Source: Lepisosteus oculatus (taxonomy: Eukaryota; Chordata; Actinopteri; Semionotiformes; Lepisosteidae). Taken from it: a stretch of DNA of 64,000 bases. This document shows positions 47,108-61,900 of this stretch, piece by piece. Where the stretch lies: NCBI RefSeq assembly GCF_040954835.1, contig NC_090700.1, forward strand, positions 27,011,501-27,075,500, read 5' to 3'. The translations under genes were made by a program, and so were the position numbers. Within the stretch, counting starts at the first letter, position 1. The number at the start of each line of letters is the position of its first letter. The notes below the pieces were generated by a model. The model was not told the origin of the DNA. It saw only the letters and a program-made list of their open reading frames with translations, and did not search any database.

Positions 47108-48290
47108 AAGCAGTCCTGACGTGTTATTTCCAAAGGCGGTGGTGAATAGTTCCTTCTCTGGGGTAGATCCTCGTATAGTTTACAGGACAGGCCTTTTATC
47201 TTTAAAACTTTTCATTTGGACTTACTGTACCAGAAATGGTCTAGTGTGTGCTGCCCATTTTATTTCAATGAAAAGAATGACCACTATACCACTGTCTTGA
47301 AGGGTTGAACAGCTAGAATGGTGCCAACTGGATTTAAATATCTAGCAGGACTGATTTGTATTCACTTATTGCTGAAATGTGAGATTTATCTTCTTAGTGT
47401 TGTATGGTTTTTTTTCCGTATTCGCATTTGTCTCTGGACAGTCTTGAAATTGCTTAAGAACGCTATTATTCACACGGATCAATTTAAATTGGTGAATTCC
47501 CTTATTCTTTAGTGCTTATTGTTTCAAAGTATTATTCTCTCATCCTGAAGAATGAGGAAAAGGCTTTTGGAATAACAGTAGATTCGTCACTCTCAGCATC
47601 TACAGTAAATAATGCACAGAAGCAATATAAAGCACAAATACAATGTTTGGATACATTGCAACATTGCAGAGTATAGATTACAAGGAGCATAAGGGTAGAC
47701 TGGGAATGTGCGGTGTCTTTTCTAAACTACCAAACTTAGTTACTTCACATTACAACAGGTAAAAAATGAAGTTAAAAGAGAGTTTGAGCAAATCTGCAGA
47801 AAAGAATGGGCAAAATTCCTACTGTGCAGCACTGTTACAGATGTACCCAAGAAGACTAAAAGCTGTAATTGCTATAAAGGTGATTCTACAAAGTGACTCA
47901 GTGGGATAAATACTTCAGTAAACAAGATTTTTCCATTTTTGTATGTTTTGTGATACAATACAGTGTTTGTTCTCTGTGGATACTGTTGTATAAATGAAGG
48001 GAAAATAATTTTAATGCATTATACACTCTGGATGTATTCTGAGTGTAACAATATTTGCAGTCATTTGAGGGGATGAATACTTTCTGAAGGCAATGTTCAT
48101 TAAGTGAATACATTTTCTAATTTAACAGTGCATCTAATAGAGATATGAAATCAAAAACAGTTTAACACTTTGAATGTTACTTAAAATGAATGTCCCCATA
48201 TAATATTGGTCACTTTAAATATATAATTTTTTGTCATGTGATTATAGGGATATCATTACTCAAAAATAAAACAAATTGTACTTTTATATT
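47108..48290 (+). other. smpd2: Probable smpd2 3' UTR
   Basis: No coding sequence follows the TGA. The first canonical AATAAA downstream that I see is at 48265-48270, which would give a 3' UTR of about 1.2 kb. Earlier variant signals such as AATATA near 47625 could be used instead. Confidence 0.35.
48265..48270 (+). terminator. Candidate smpd2 polyadenylation signal AATAAA
   Basis: Canonical hexamer followed by a T/G-rich run (TTGTACTTTTATATTGTAGG). Confidence 0.3.
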
Positions 48291-48599
48291 GTAGGGTACA
48301 TACTAATTTTATTATCATAATTTTAAATTGCATTTTTGTAAAATCAAAAAAATCCTTTGTGGTTAATTTGCTGTATTATTATATTTGGAGGGCAGTGTTG
48401 ACCACTGTAACTAATGCCCTTTCTAACATCTTTTTTAAATTGTTACTTAATCACTGCAATGGATTAGTATTTAAATAATTACAACTTTCCTTCACTGTGT
48501 CAGCAGCTAGGGCAGTATCAGCAGCATGCACAAATTTCCTTGGCTGTTTTGCATTGATGCACAAATTGAAATTTGCTGGGGGTAAGATTAAGAATTTAG

Positions 48600-48795
48600 G
48601 GCACATCTGAGTCAAGTTCTTGATTTGCAGATCTCCCCATTAAGATCTAGATCTGCGAGGAAACTAAATAAAATCCTCAAGGCCACAGGTAGAACATGCA
48701 AACTCCACATGGAAGGTGCCCTAGTCCAGAATCAAACCCAGGATTTAAACACGGTGAGGCAGAGGCAATAGCTTTCATGCCATCATGCTGCACAA
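48600..48795 (-). repeat. Diverged tRNA-derived SINE-like fragment between the two genes
   Basis: Shares AACATGCAAACTCCACATGG and GAATCAAACCCAGGATTTAA with the SINE-like copies at 2600 and 9485. Read on the minus strand it ends with a GCAGCATGATGGCATGAAAG head. Confidence 0.55.
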
Positions 48796-49649
48796 AAATA
48801 TATGACAACACTTCAAGGTGAATTAAATATGAATTGAACATATTGGATTGGTTTATCTGTTAAAACATATTACTGTTCAGATGGTTGTAGGCCAAAGAAG
48901 GAGAACAAAAAGTTTTGTTCTTCCCTCCTGTCCATTTTCTAATTCCATTAAAGTCCATAACATTAGCAGTGCGTTATCTATTATATGTGCATCATCTTAA
49001 GTCTGTAGTGAATTTTTAGATTGAAAAATATTAATACAACCTAGAGAGTGGATACCTGTAGATCTTGAAGTTTACTGATTTAAGTGTCTGTGTAACAATA
49101 ACTTTGTATCACGATCAATGCACTTCAATGCTGATGTGCTTCAGATTTACACCAAGTGAAATCACAAGCTTGTCACTTTTAAAGTTGTTTTGATTTGTAT
49201 CGCACATTAGCCTATGCTGTTAAAATATGCTTAAGATGTTTACATCTTGATACAGTATCTATTAAAAAAACGTGTCTATTGTTTTTCGTTTTATGTTGGA
49301 GGTTTTAGTTTTAAAAGAAAACAGTATCCGTGTTGGACTAATGTCGCTTATGTATTGTGGCTATTTTAGGGATGAGAGCATAAGGCACAAGGTAAAGTAA
49401 CACAAGGTAACGTTTTCCTGTACATAATGTAGGTGGAATTTATTTCCAAATATGCATCATATTGTTTGACAAAACAAGAAGCAAGATGTATAGAAATTAG
49501 TCCAAGTGTGTTGTAAATCATGTAAATACTTGGAGAATATGCTGTTTTAGAAAACAAAAAATATATAAACACCTAAACCAGTCTGCAAAGAAAAATTATT
49601 TTTAATAAATCATAAAAGATCAACACTTTCTCACTATAATCACTGCAAT

Positions 49650-49928
49650 ATAATTTCCTTTTGAAATTCATTTATTGCTTACAGATTCAGTCAGAGAATG
49701 TAGGACACAGCCAGGAATTATATTTTAATTCACTTCCATTTCTTTTTTTTACTTCACAAGTGTCTTTTCAAAATAAATTCCATCGTAAAGTGGTTTATTA
49801 AGTGAAGTGACAAGTCTTCAGAAAACAGAACTTCAGAGATTATTAATCAATATGCAAAACAGATGTGATATAAATGTAGACCATCCAGTCCTTCTGTTAT
49901 TTCTTTCTGCAACCGCTTTCAAACACCT
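49650..49928 (-). other. Probable 3' UTR of the mybph-like gene
   Basis: Lies between the proposed stop codon (49931-49929) and an AATAAA on the minus strand at 49676-49671. It depends on the proposed last exon being right. Confidence 0.35.
49671..49676 (-). terminator. Candidate polyadenylation signal for the mybph-like gene
   Basis: TTTATT on the plus strand, i.e. AATAAA on the minus strand, about 255 bases after the proposed stop. Confidence 0.35.
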
Positions 49929-49939
49929 TCATAGTCTTT
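49929..49939 (-). CDS. mybph: Proposed last coding exon of the mybph-like gene (4 codons incl. stop)
   Basis: Minus-strand acceptor GCCCTTTTTATCTTTTAG ends at 49940. With the phase-1 donor at 53487 the next codons read Glu-Arg-Leu-stop. MYBPH and MYBPHL genes also end a few residues after the last Ig domain, on a small final exon after a phase-1 split. The exon is too short to prove by homology; another acceptor between 49950 and 53480 could be used. Confidence 0.4.
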
Positions 49940-52900
49940 CTAAAAGATAAAAAGGGCAAGATCAGTTGTGACTAACTTCCCTATACAGTATGTACCAAAC
50001 TTAAAAATATATTTTTCTTTCATGATATACTGTATACACACATATCTTTTGTTTTAGCTTTATGATGATACAGGACAACTTAACATTGTCATGGGTACAA
50101 CCTTGTCAAATCAATCTTTCATGCACAGTGCTTACAGGAATATGTATAACAGATTTACGGTAAGTTTTCTTTTGTATTATTTACACAGCGAAAAACTAAG
50201 GACAGAACTTAAGTTTGAAATGAGTCTGAAATAAATCTACACTAAAGTTTACTTTAGAGATGACTGTAGGTGCTGGTTAAAATGAAGACCTCTAATATAT
50301 CAGTTAACATATACAGTAGCCTAATGGCAATATAGGCAAAAACATTCAATTTCAATCTTGCAGGTTTTTCTTTTGAACTCTTGAATATCCTTCAGGGGCT
50401 TTTCCTGTTTCCTTAGATTCTAATCTGAAATTTTAACTGATGTAAAAATTATGTTATTTTACCTTTAGTATTTAAATACAGAATATAAAAATGGAATATG
50501 GTAATTTGGGTCCTATTTCCTTGTCTGACTGCTCATATAGTACTTTGTTGATCCATTACCTGTCTACTGGCCTGGAAATAATAATAGTACCTCAAATCCT
50601 GTATTTTCCAGGTTTATGTTCCTACTGCTCTTAATTTGGAACTCAAAACAACACTGACAAATTAAATAATTCAGGTGGCCTTCAAGTCACCAGTATACTA
50701 CATTCAAACTTGTTCACTTCTGTCTGTGTATTTGTAAGCCACATAAAATGCAGTCAGCTAATTTCACTAACAAAATGAATTTCAGCTAACAAAAAGACAG
50801 CTAACAAAAAGAGATATTAAACCAAAAACAAACCAAAACATCTAATACTGTATATCTAACTGCACTATGCACTATGAATAGTAGTTAGAGCTTTGGCCTT
50901 GTAACTGGAAATGATGATTTCACTGAGTAGAGCACTATTGCTGTATAAAATGTAACTTGCTTTGAACAAAAGCATCATATCAAGAATTGAAAAATTATAG
51001 TTTACAAAAAAGATTTCAGTTCCTGGTCTTACTTTGATTTACCTGTTCTTTTCTGGTCAAACATTAGATTTGACATAGATCCTTAATCACTAAATCATCT
51101 GTGAATGGAAAGTTTTATTACATCCACACTTGGAGCCCAGAAATAAACTGCTGACTTGCTGCTGTAGAAATAACAGGACCAGTGCTGCTGAGTCAGGGAA
51201 ATGTGATGAAGTTGCCCAACAGATCATACAGAGCAGAGTTACAAGTATAACTCAAGCCACAGGCCTGTCAATGGGAGAGGCCACATTTTCTCCAATTTAG
51301 TGTATGATCATGTACAATTTCCAGTCAGGGGGCATTCTTGCTTCTCTTTACGCACAGAGACTTGTAGAAATTAAATAAATTATATACTACAGTCTAAACA
51401 GTGCTATTTAAAGGTTAAAAATGAAGAAAAAACAGTACAGACGATGAGAAAAAGCATTTTATAAGTGTTGAACTCTGAAAAAATGTAATACATTTGTATT
51501 AAACTTAGTCTTTAAAAATACATGTAGCCAAATTAATTTGACTCATTTTTGGTAAGCATCTTTTATGAAGTTCAAATATTTCTATTTAAATTTGTTACTC
51601 TCACTTGTTGCTTTCCAATGTAGCAGTGATGGAAATTTTAAAGTTGTTGTGGCATGTAAAGCAAAGCAATATTAATCAAACTGATTTGCTTATCTCTTAA
51701 AGGGGAGGGAAGTTAAAGGTTAAGCAGTTGAAACATTTCTTTCATTTGTGAAGGTCTGAATTCAAATATAGCTTCACACATTCACACCATTAAACCCTAA
51801 GCATGCATCATGACGTGTCTTCCTATCTTTGTACTTAGTTCCCTGACATTTTCTGATCAAGCAAATGGAGAGAAAATGCCCCTAGACTTATACTTCTCAA
51901 CACGTGAAGCATATGAAGTACAGTATGAATGATGGATGATTTAGTGACAACTTTAAAAACACTGAGATGGTCCTGGAACTAAAGGACCATGTAAAAACCC
52001 AAAATCTATTCTGATCAATTTTTAATTTTTAATTATTCTTATTAGGCGAATGTAACCCTGCGTACACTAGCAGATACATTAGACTCACTATTCAATTCCA
52101 CAATTTCTAAGCATATTAATTAATCCAAAGTTAGCTCTTTTTGCTATGAAGCAGAAAGAGAAAACCTACTGTACAAAATTATTTTATGTGAAGGCTGGTC
52201 CAATGAGGTTCTGCACAGTTTTTGGCTTTACCAAACAAACAAGAAGGTACCTTATGTTTATAATTTACCAGCTTGAATTGGACATGGTTTGTATTCTTTT
52301 TGAGGTAAAAAAGTTGTAGAAAAATGTGAAAGCCAGTCCAGACCCATACTCTCATGGGATTGTGTTCATCTGAATTAGTGATGAGGGTAAAAGGTATGTG
52401 GGATAGCACAACACGTTCCAAGCATGACAATCTGCTTTACCATTTGAGACACACTCTGTTTCTTTCACTGACCTTTATACTGTATGTTCCGATGGGAGTC
52501 TATTTGCTTGCAGGTGGCTGGACTGCTAGTAGAGGAAAGTGGATTAAATTCACAGATTATTAGGCTTCAACACAATAAAAATTATAACTTAGACACGATA
52601 AGCATTAAGAAAAGGTCAAACATGCACAATAATACACAATAATACCATCTCCAAGAAGTTAGTTTTTGCTGGTGAGTTGAAATCCAGTCCATTTTTAAGT
52701 TTATTTACTTTACAAAAGCTCATTGTTGAGCATCATAAGAGGGTTTTTTGATTGACCAAAGACTAGTGTAGAGGCTATAATGTAGGGATTTAAATTTGTA
52801 TGTAATTTTGAGTGAAAATAATTCTAAAGTGTCCAAACCAAATATAAAATTACTAATTAAACCTATTTATTTAGAGGACACTGTATCAATTCAGAAACCC

Positions 52901-55900
52901 TGTTACACGTTGCTGGTTTCAGACTCTTTCAAAGAAATTGTATTGTATTATGATTATGATTATGATTATGTTTTTAGTAAAACACTACTAAAAATAGATT
53001 TGCCAGTCAAACATACTATAGTTTTGGAAGTCAGAAGTGCGCAGAATCCAAACCTCACAACACTAGCTTGGAACTGTCTAGCTAACTAGAAGATACGGAG
53101 AGAGCTGTGTCTAAGTATGGACTGGTATTTGCGACGCACAGCTAGGGAATGATGAATGTCATTATGGCAGATTGCTCACTACTTTACATTTAATGCTCAC
53201 TGATTTCAGAAAGCAAAGATTTTAATTTATTAGTAAACAGTGTTTTCAAACACTGCTTCCAAATGTTGTGTGTCACCACAACACAATGCGACACTGTTCA
53301 ACGATGGCCAATATATTTTGCCATTTTTAATTTCATGTCCATGATATGACATAACACCATGAGATTTAAAATGTAATTACTACAAACTGTGAAGTTCAGC
53401 CATTGTGAATTGTTTTAATTGTCACAGTTGTTGTGAAACACAGGCAACAACCACTAATTTGTAAAATACTTTTCATTTGACTTTACCTTTGACATCAAGC
53501 TTGCAGTCAACAGTAGCCTCCCCCAGTGCATTGGTAGCTTTGCAAGTGTAGACACCCCCATCAAAGGTGGAGGGCTTTCGGATCTCCAAGGTGCACAGGC
53601 CCTGGGTGGTTAACTGCCTGTATTTGGGATCATCGCCAATCACCATCTGGTTTTTCATCCACTCAATCTTGGGCTAATGATGGTAAAAAAGACAAGACAA
53701 CAGTAAGGATACAGTAGACAATTAGCAGGAATATAACACAAGAATCAGAGAACGGGGATAGATGCATTGATTTCAAGCTTTTATCCTTTACATTCCTCAC
53801 ACTTACATTTTTAGTTTATAATTTTGCGATAAGTTAACAAGGGAAGCTCAAGAGAAGTGTCAACATGCGTTCCAAGAAACATAGAACTGTCTGGAGTTTA
53901 GGGTTGAAACCATATTAAAAGGGAACAATCTACCCAGCCTTGTTAAAGCCAGTACCCTTGCTTCTTTCAAGAAACAGCTAGATGAGATCTCTGGATGAAA
54001 TATTTACTAACTAATGGACTAGAAGGACCAAGTAGCCTATAATAGTTTGTAATTTTTCTTATGTTTTAAATTATAAACAATAAATGGTATTAATAAATGT
54101 TTTGAATAATAAACAAAGCATTCCATTTATGTTAGAGTGGTTCTCCTGATATTATACATGGAATACTCTTTTAATAAAAACACTATGGAAGAATGATGTA
54201 GAGTCAGTTGTGTGATATACCAATCAATACATTTCATTTTTAATAATGTGTATACAATTATATCTAAATAGGTTTCTTCTTTAAACTCCTAATTTCCCAT
54301 ATGTTGTTTATCTTCACAAAAAGAATCCCCGGTACACTACTTTCGTCATTCTAGATGTGATTCCACTGGAGACAGCTTTCCACTGTTGACTTGTTTTTAG
54401 CCCCCTCACTAAAAAGGGTGAGAGGAATGGTTCCTACAAAGGGCTTCTCAGTCATTTACAGCCTCTGAAATGAACTTCTGCCTTAACCCAAGCTCTTGAA
54501 CACCCTACAGTAACAGCCACATTCAATCCAGATCATGACCTGCAGTGTCCAGGCATTACTATACTTAGGGCCACTCCTAGCTTTTTGGGGTCTCTAGGCA
54601 AGATCTTGAAAAGGGGCCCCTCCAGTCCACAATTTGCACAAACAAGAACAAGAAGCACATTTTTTTACATGTAAGGTAACATGCAATAACAATTAATAAA
54701 TAAGAACATTTAAAACAATAAATTAACAAGATCTCTGTTACTTCAAAATCAGAGCAAATTATAACCTATAAATGATTGCACTGAAACCTTTGTAGAAAGG
54801 AATTGATCAAATATTAACGTAATTAAATCATACATGCAACCAATAACAAGGGAGGTGAGATCAGTAAGGCTGAGCCGATGGAAAACTTTTATAAAGTTTA
54901 TAAAAATATTCTATAAAACAATTCACATAGACTTTTGAGAAGGAAAATCATCAATTACATCTTCATTCGATAGTAGTCGACCCAATGCATGACTGATGGT
55001 CAGGATGGCCAGTCCTCTGAGGCAGTCTTGTGCCATGGTTGACCTTAGGTATGTTTTAATCAGCTTGAGCTCTGAAAAACTTCTCTTTACTCCTGCCAAT
55101 TTAACTGGGAGAGTAACTACAATCAGGTAGGTCAGATGTTTAGCCAGGTGACCCACACGGCATTTGTAGGAAACAGGAATTAGTTAACATCTCAAGTAGT
55201 CTACATGTCCAGCTTTTGGTAACCAAAGTACTTGAAAAACTTGGGAATGGCAGATGCCTGTGCATTACTGAAGGAATCCTTCTGCATTTCATGCTGTCCA
55301 TGTTGACCCGAAATTACTCATTTCCTAGGTTCCATGGTGAAGATGAAGGACTGCACTTCGCAATGCCAGTTTATATTTTATCTCATATTTTAGGAAGTTA
55401 ATGCACAATCATTTATCCATAGAGTTCACATTTCTGGTACTAACTGTACTAACTTCCCGACTGCATGCCAATCCTCTGGCCTTCTTTTCCTGACTTCCAA
55501 TGATACAAAAATAAAAAAGGGAAAAAAACTCACTTAAGCATTTGTTTGCACTTGTAGATCCACTTTAGTTTCAATGCAAATACATTGGGATCTCTTTTTT
55601 ACAAAGAAACAATATTGTCTCATTATATACAATATTGTCTCCTGTTATTAGTAATGGAATTAAATAAATCCAAACTGCTGCTTTTTTCAGATATAGATAC
55701 ATTTATAACTGGCAAACTAACTTTCTTGTCTTGGCTTGTCTTTGGAGGCAGTTACCTTTGTTTACTTATGCAACTAGTACAACTGTATGAGTAATTCGAC
55801 ATGTGCAAAGCTATTGGTCCTAATAAAGCTCTACTGAACCGAGGGATGGAAAATGGCTCATCTGTGCAGTGCTATTTTTTTTATCTGTAAAGTCATCACA

Positions 55901-58900
55901 CTTATTCGGCCTGCAACAAATGTATCTCTTCAGGCGCCTGGAAACCTGACTCCTATGTTCCCTGGAATATGAAATGTAATAACGCACAGTTGCTTTAGAA
56001 GATGTTCCAGCTTGAAAATTGAATAACATGGTTATTCTTACTTACCATACTTTTCTTGGAATAGACTGATGTTAATGTAGTAGATCAATATAACCAAATA
56101 AAAAAGAAGAAATTATTTTTTTAAAAAACTTTTGCAATTGGTTGGGTGTCTTTATTCTTAAAGGCATGGCTATACATCTTTGAAAGTTGTTTAATTACAA
56201 AAAGCACAGAACAACAATCCCACAAAAAGAATTTCAAGTACTGTAATTCACAATGCTGCTATTTAAGGATGATAGTTCTCAGAGGATGAGATAGAAATGC
56301 TGTGTTAAATGTCTTGCTGGACAAGCTTTGGTTGCTCCTACAGCTTGGAGGTTACAGATTACAGATAAATGTAGGTCCTAAAGTGTCTTGCAGCATCATG
56401 ACCTGGCAGAGGGCTGAAAGAATTATTAGAGTGGACACAGCTGAGGGATTCTCAACTCACACCACAACTGCAACTAACTTCCCACATATACACTATGTCA
56501 TAAAATATGAGTGTTCACCTGCATGATAGAATGAATAAAAAACCTGGCAACTTCTGTTTACACTTTATGTCCAGTGGATGTCACAAACATATATTTTATG
56601 AATTTGGCTTTGCACATAAATACTTGTATAGAATGGTTTAGTTTTGCTTTAATAATGTGTCAGCTCCCATCAGTTTTACTTTCTACCATTTTAAGCAGCA
56701 CACTCTGATCTCTTCTTACATTTTACCTTCCCTGACTATATGGGAAGTGCTCAATAAGTCTAGCTCTTTACAGATAAACTACTGAAATCCTAGAAACATT
56801 TATTTGTGACCAGCAGACCTTAGCTCAAAGAATTGATTTATCAATTTCATTAATATTGACTAGATTTTGCTTTGGTTTCACTGCTCTGCAGATGACACTC
56901 AATTGCAATTGAGTTCTGCACTTTATGGTTGCCTTTTAGGTGCTGAGATGTGGACCAAATTCAAATTCAATTTTAAGATAAACCAAGACTGAGCAACCTT
57001 CACTTCACAGTTGATGACTTCAGTGTTGTTGTTGACAGTATAGTACTTTGAGTTCTTGAAATGCATTTATTTCTTCAAAAGCTTCAATCTTATTGTATTT
57101 ATTTTTCTATTTCATATTTGAGTCATATTTGAGTTTTATAGTCATATTGTTCTGTAGCCACACTTCACAAATTGTTGGTTGCATTCCAAGGCTAATGTGC
57201 CTCTTTAAAAAAGGAAAAATTAAGTGTGTAAAGCCTTACCTTTGGATTTCCCCTCACAGCACACAGCAGCTTGGTGGTGTAGCCAATTGTTGCACACCTG
57301 TTATTCAGTGGCTGTGTGAACTTAGGAGGTTCATTGAAGTCATGTTCCTTGTGCTCTGATGGTTTGTAAAGAATGCCTGCAGAAAATATACAACAGGCAG
57401 CATTGTGACTGAAGACAGGAATGGTGTACGTAGAGGTATATCAAGCAGTGTGTTAAATTTAGCTGCATTTTTTCATTTAAAAGGAAACTAAGAAGCTATT
57501 GAAAAGGTCCTGTATAAAACAGTCTGTAGTATGTCTTTTAGATGTGAGCTTGGAGCTGTGAGTGGAAAAGCACTGATGGGTACAATGGCCATTTCTTATC
57601 ATATAATTTAACTTATTTTCATGTTTCTTGCCATCTTCATAAAAGACAGTTCATAGCCAAATATCAACATAATGTGTAGAGTTTTAAAAGTGAAGATTAA
57701 TTTTCTCATAATTAGTTTCACACTTACTGTTTTCACTGAGAGGCAAACATATTCCATTATGCTCCTAGCTCCCTTGCCTGTATATGACAGTTTATCTCCT
57801 TTGTCTTTATTAGACAATCCCCTGAGACTAGAAATAACTTCTGTTGCTTTTCTATGAAGAATTGTTGAAGCTATAGTATCCTTTATGTAATATGTTGACC
57901 AAATCCAAATGGCATGGATTCAAGTGCAGAATTAAATTAAACACTTTTCACAATCCATAACACGGTCTTTACATCAGAATGAGGACAATGAGAAGTCCAC
58001 ATAAACACCTTTTAAAAAAAGCACCTTCTCTAAGCTAACTGCTATATATTTTATGTTTATAATGCATATTCTTACATTCTACATGTTATACATTGCACTA
58101 GCATAAATTTATTTTAATTGACATTTGTGCATAGTCCTGGAAAGTTTTTAAAATTGCTTGTTTCTTCTGTAAATGCAATGTTAGCTAACAATGTTATAAT
58201 CAAGATCATCTATGGTAGCAATACTTTTTTTCCCAAATATTCCTTATCAGTTTTAAATGCATAGATGACAGCCCATCTGTAAAAAACTAAATCTAAAAAA
58301 AATCACTAATGGGGGATCTGGGGCTCCATTTGCTGGTAACGTCTTGTGGAATTCCATGAATGTCTCGTACCATACCTCAACACTGTAGTAGTTTCTAGGC
58401 TGCCATGTTGAGAGCTCTAAAAACCAGTTCTATAGATAGACTAGTACTAGGCCCTGTCTCACCTGTTTTCTGAACATAAGCCAGAGTCTTTGTTACAGCT
58501 GCGTCCTCACTCAGGCCACACTGGTTTTCGGAGAAGACTCTGAAGTAGTAGGAATTGCCCATGATGAGGTCTGAAACTGTACAGTTTAGCCTGTGATAGT
58601 GCTCCAGGACAGTAAACCAGTCCTGAAACCAGAAAAAAAACATTATGAGCTCCTGAGCCTGGTAATTCTAAATATAGATGTCAAAGATATACAGACTATA
58701 AATACAAATATTAATTTCTGGAATTCCTTGAAGAACTGTCTTGAACAAATGCATTTATCAATCAGATTGTGTAATCTGACATACACAATCAGATTGTATA
58801 TTAAGTAATGAACTACAAACATTACTGTACATTAATAAACTACACACTTTACTGAATGTAGCAATGAAGATTTGTAAATTCATATATAGGGGCCACTATT

Positions 58901-61900
58901 ATATATAAAAAGACAATATATGCAAATTTCTTGTGCAATTTTCTATGCAATATTTGTTTTCTTAGACATCAAGAAAGAATTTAGGATCATCCTATTTAAG
59001 TATTCCAAAGCAAAAAAATAAAGTATGTTATTTACATTTGGATTTTCTTGATAATTTTCCTGCTACTCGTACAAATTTTGTTAAGTGAATTGTTCCCAGT
59101 GTCTTTCTCAATTTCTCACTCTGTGTGTTGTTACCAGCTGAAGCAGTCAGCACTGTTTTTACTGCAGTAGCATACAGTACAACAGCCACTATGAACTCAG
59201 TGAAGGCTGTAATTGCTTTATATAGAGGGCGAGGATTCATTTCATGTCAGATTTGGTTCACAACAAATTTGTTTTTACAGTACCTTATTTCAAAACCCAC
59301 TCTCTTAAAAGGTAAAAAGGTGTCCACTTAATGTCATTTCCTTTGCCAGCTGCTTGCTCCCCACCATGAGAGGTATTCACTGTAAATCCTGCCAAGCTTT
59401 CCTACCCTTCATGCCAGGTCTCTGTCACAGCCCTGAGAAAATCTATATTTCACTGCTGTAAATGACTCTGCATTCCTCAGTACTACATTTTAATTAATGT
59501 TAATAAACAACATATCAATATTTCTTGGGCATTTTCATATGGCTCATAAAGTTGTTTCTCATAACTGTTCTATTAAAAATATCTTCTGAAAAGATTTAAG
59601 GTAAATTGAGACTAAATGGAAGTAGTGCAGAAATATCTATTTTTGGACTCAAAGTGATGTCTACATACAAGTGCGTGGAGTCCTATGACTTAGTCCTCAA
59701 CATGGTGCAATTAACATACAATTCTTTAAGAGAATATTAAAATATATATTACTATTTAGATAATATTATAGTAGATAATACTATTTTTTACATTTAATAA
59801 AATAGTATGTAATAGAAATTAAACATCATTAAAAATATAGTGATTTTACACATTACACATTGTTCACTGTATGTGCATTGTAAAACTGCACTTCTCTCAA
59901 AGTGTCTCAGAGGTGCCCAGTAATAAATTTACAGTAACCCTTTTTTCCTTCTAAATAGAAGGAAATACATTCTGTTGTTTCCACCTATTTTAACAATATA
60001 AAAGATTATTCCATGCTGAAAAGAGAAGAAAAGAAACACTTTCTGCTGTGTTTCAGCTGTTGAGAAACACACATTTTGGCTGTGGAGCCTTCTCTCCAAA
60101 GCCGAAATGTTGTGTTTCTTTTCCTTTCAGCATGGAATAAACTTTTACTTGTTCCTTTGTAGCCTACACATGCTGACACAGCTATCTACTTGAATTATTT
60201 TAACAATGTTAACAATTTTAACAATTAGTCCTGGTGATATTAGAACTTTTGTATATATAAACTATGTATATTTAAAAAAGGGTAATAGCCTTTATTACTC
60301 ACTTTAAACTTGTTATCAGATTATACAAGGACATGGAGCTCATAAACCAGAAATGAATGAAACTGTTGTTAAAAGAGAGTCTAAGCTACTTATTGTTTAA
60401 AGGTCCTTGTTAAATTCAAGCTTTGAATTAGGTCTTTGGATCATCTTTTAATGGGTATGGACAGAAAAAGTACTCACTCCGGTCTTTTTGTCAGCTTTCT
60501 GGACTGTGTAGCCAGTGATTTCTGTGTTTCCATCATCCCTGGGTGGGGTCCACTCCAGGGCGGCATTGAAGCCCCACACATCCACCAGCTTAATGCTCTG
60601 GGGAGGACCTGGCTTCTCTGCAGAATGACAGGCAACCACTATGTTGGTATTCACAGAGATTTTTATAGCTTTCTGTTTCTGACCAAAACGTCTGCTCCAA
60701 ATACTTTCTGAAGATGACAAACTTTTGTTCGCTTTTGATATCCTGATATTTTTATATCTTTTGTTCGCTCCCGAAGAACCCATAAAATTTTCAACGACAG
60801 AGAAGAGAAAATATTTTTAACTAGTATTTTCTATATGTATAGTCTTATCTCATGGTTCCCTTTCATTTTTTAATGGGATAGATTAGCTTTGTCTCAATAT
60901 ATTTGCTTAAAGTGTTAAAAAACAGTAGTTTAGAAGAATATGACATTTACTGCTGTAAATATCTTAGTACATGTTAACTAAAGACATCTGACATTTATAT
61001 GCCTCTACAGTACATACCTCTACAGTAGGTACTTTGTGTACATACTGTAGCGCACAAATGTCACACATATTCTTTTTGCTAAAAGAGAAGTGTGTTGTAT
61101 GGACAGTGTGAGGTAGAGTCAGTTGCTTTTTTCAAGCTTAAAGTTGCTTAAAAATGACATGTACTATAAAACAAGAGGTGGATTTATAATTGAGACTGAC
61201 AAGATTTCAGTACTTAAGATCTAGTTTTCTTGATGTTACTCCCCAGTATAGCAAAGAACACTAATAGAAAAAAAAGGCACAGAAAAGTACTTTGAACATC
61301 TCATCACCCACTAACACAAATTTGTGTTTATATAGACATATATGTGAGCATATATACTGAGCAGCAACTTATGATGTGTGCTTCCGTAAAAATATTTTGG
61401 ATATTGATTAAATTAAATTTTGTACATTTTGATTGATTGATTATTAATTGACCACGAGCACTAAATAATCTGAGTAGAAAGGGGGGTAGATGTAATGAGT
61501 ATATAGTACTTTTTTATTTTAAGCCTAGTGAAAAACAAGAGAGAAGAACACAGGAGGAAACTAAATATATCCTACTTATCAAGAGAATACTGCCTTTGTG
61601 TCATTGGAATGTTGGAACACCAAAGATGGACTCCTGTTAGGCAATAAATCAAGATTTTGTTTTGGAACTTTGGATCGTTTAAGGTTACTGGCAACGGTTT
61701 ATGGAACGGAATTGGGAAACGTACTGACAAAGAACAAATATGATCAGTGTGGTGTGAGTTATATCCCTTTTACACCTGCTTTTCCCCCAGCGACACTACA
61801 CCAGTTTGATGGATGTCAGCGAGTGTGGTACAGAATATGTGATTGTGCAGAAGAGACCACTGGATGGGAAGGTTGAGGTGTTGATTGTCTGGGTAGGAGT

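Noticed and set aside
57093..57359. Plus-strand 88-codon frame
   Set aside because: Antisense of the mybph-like exon 57376-57240.
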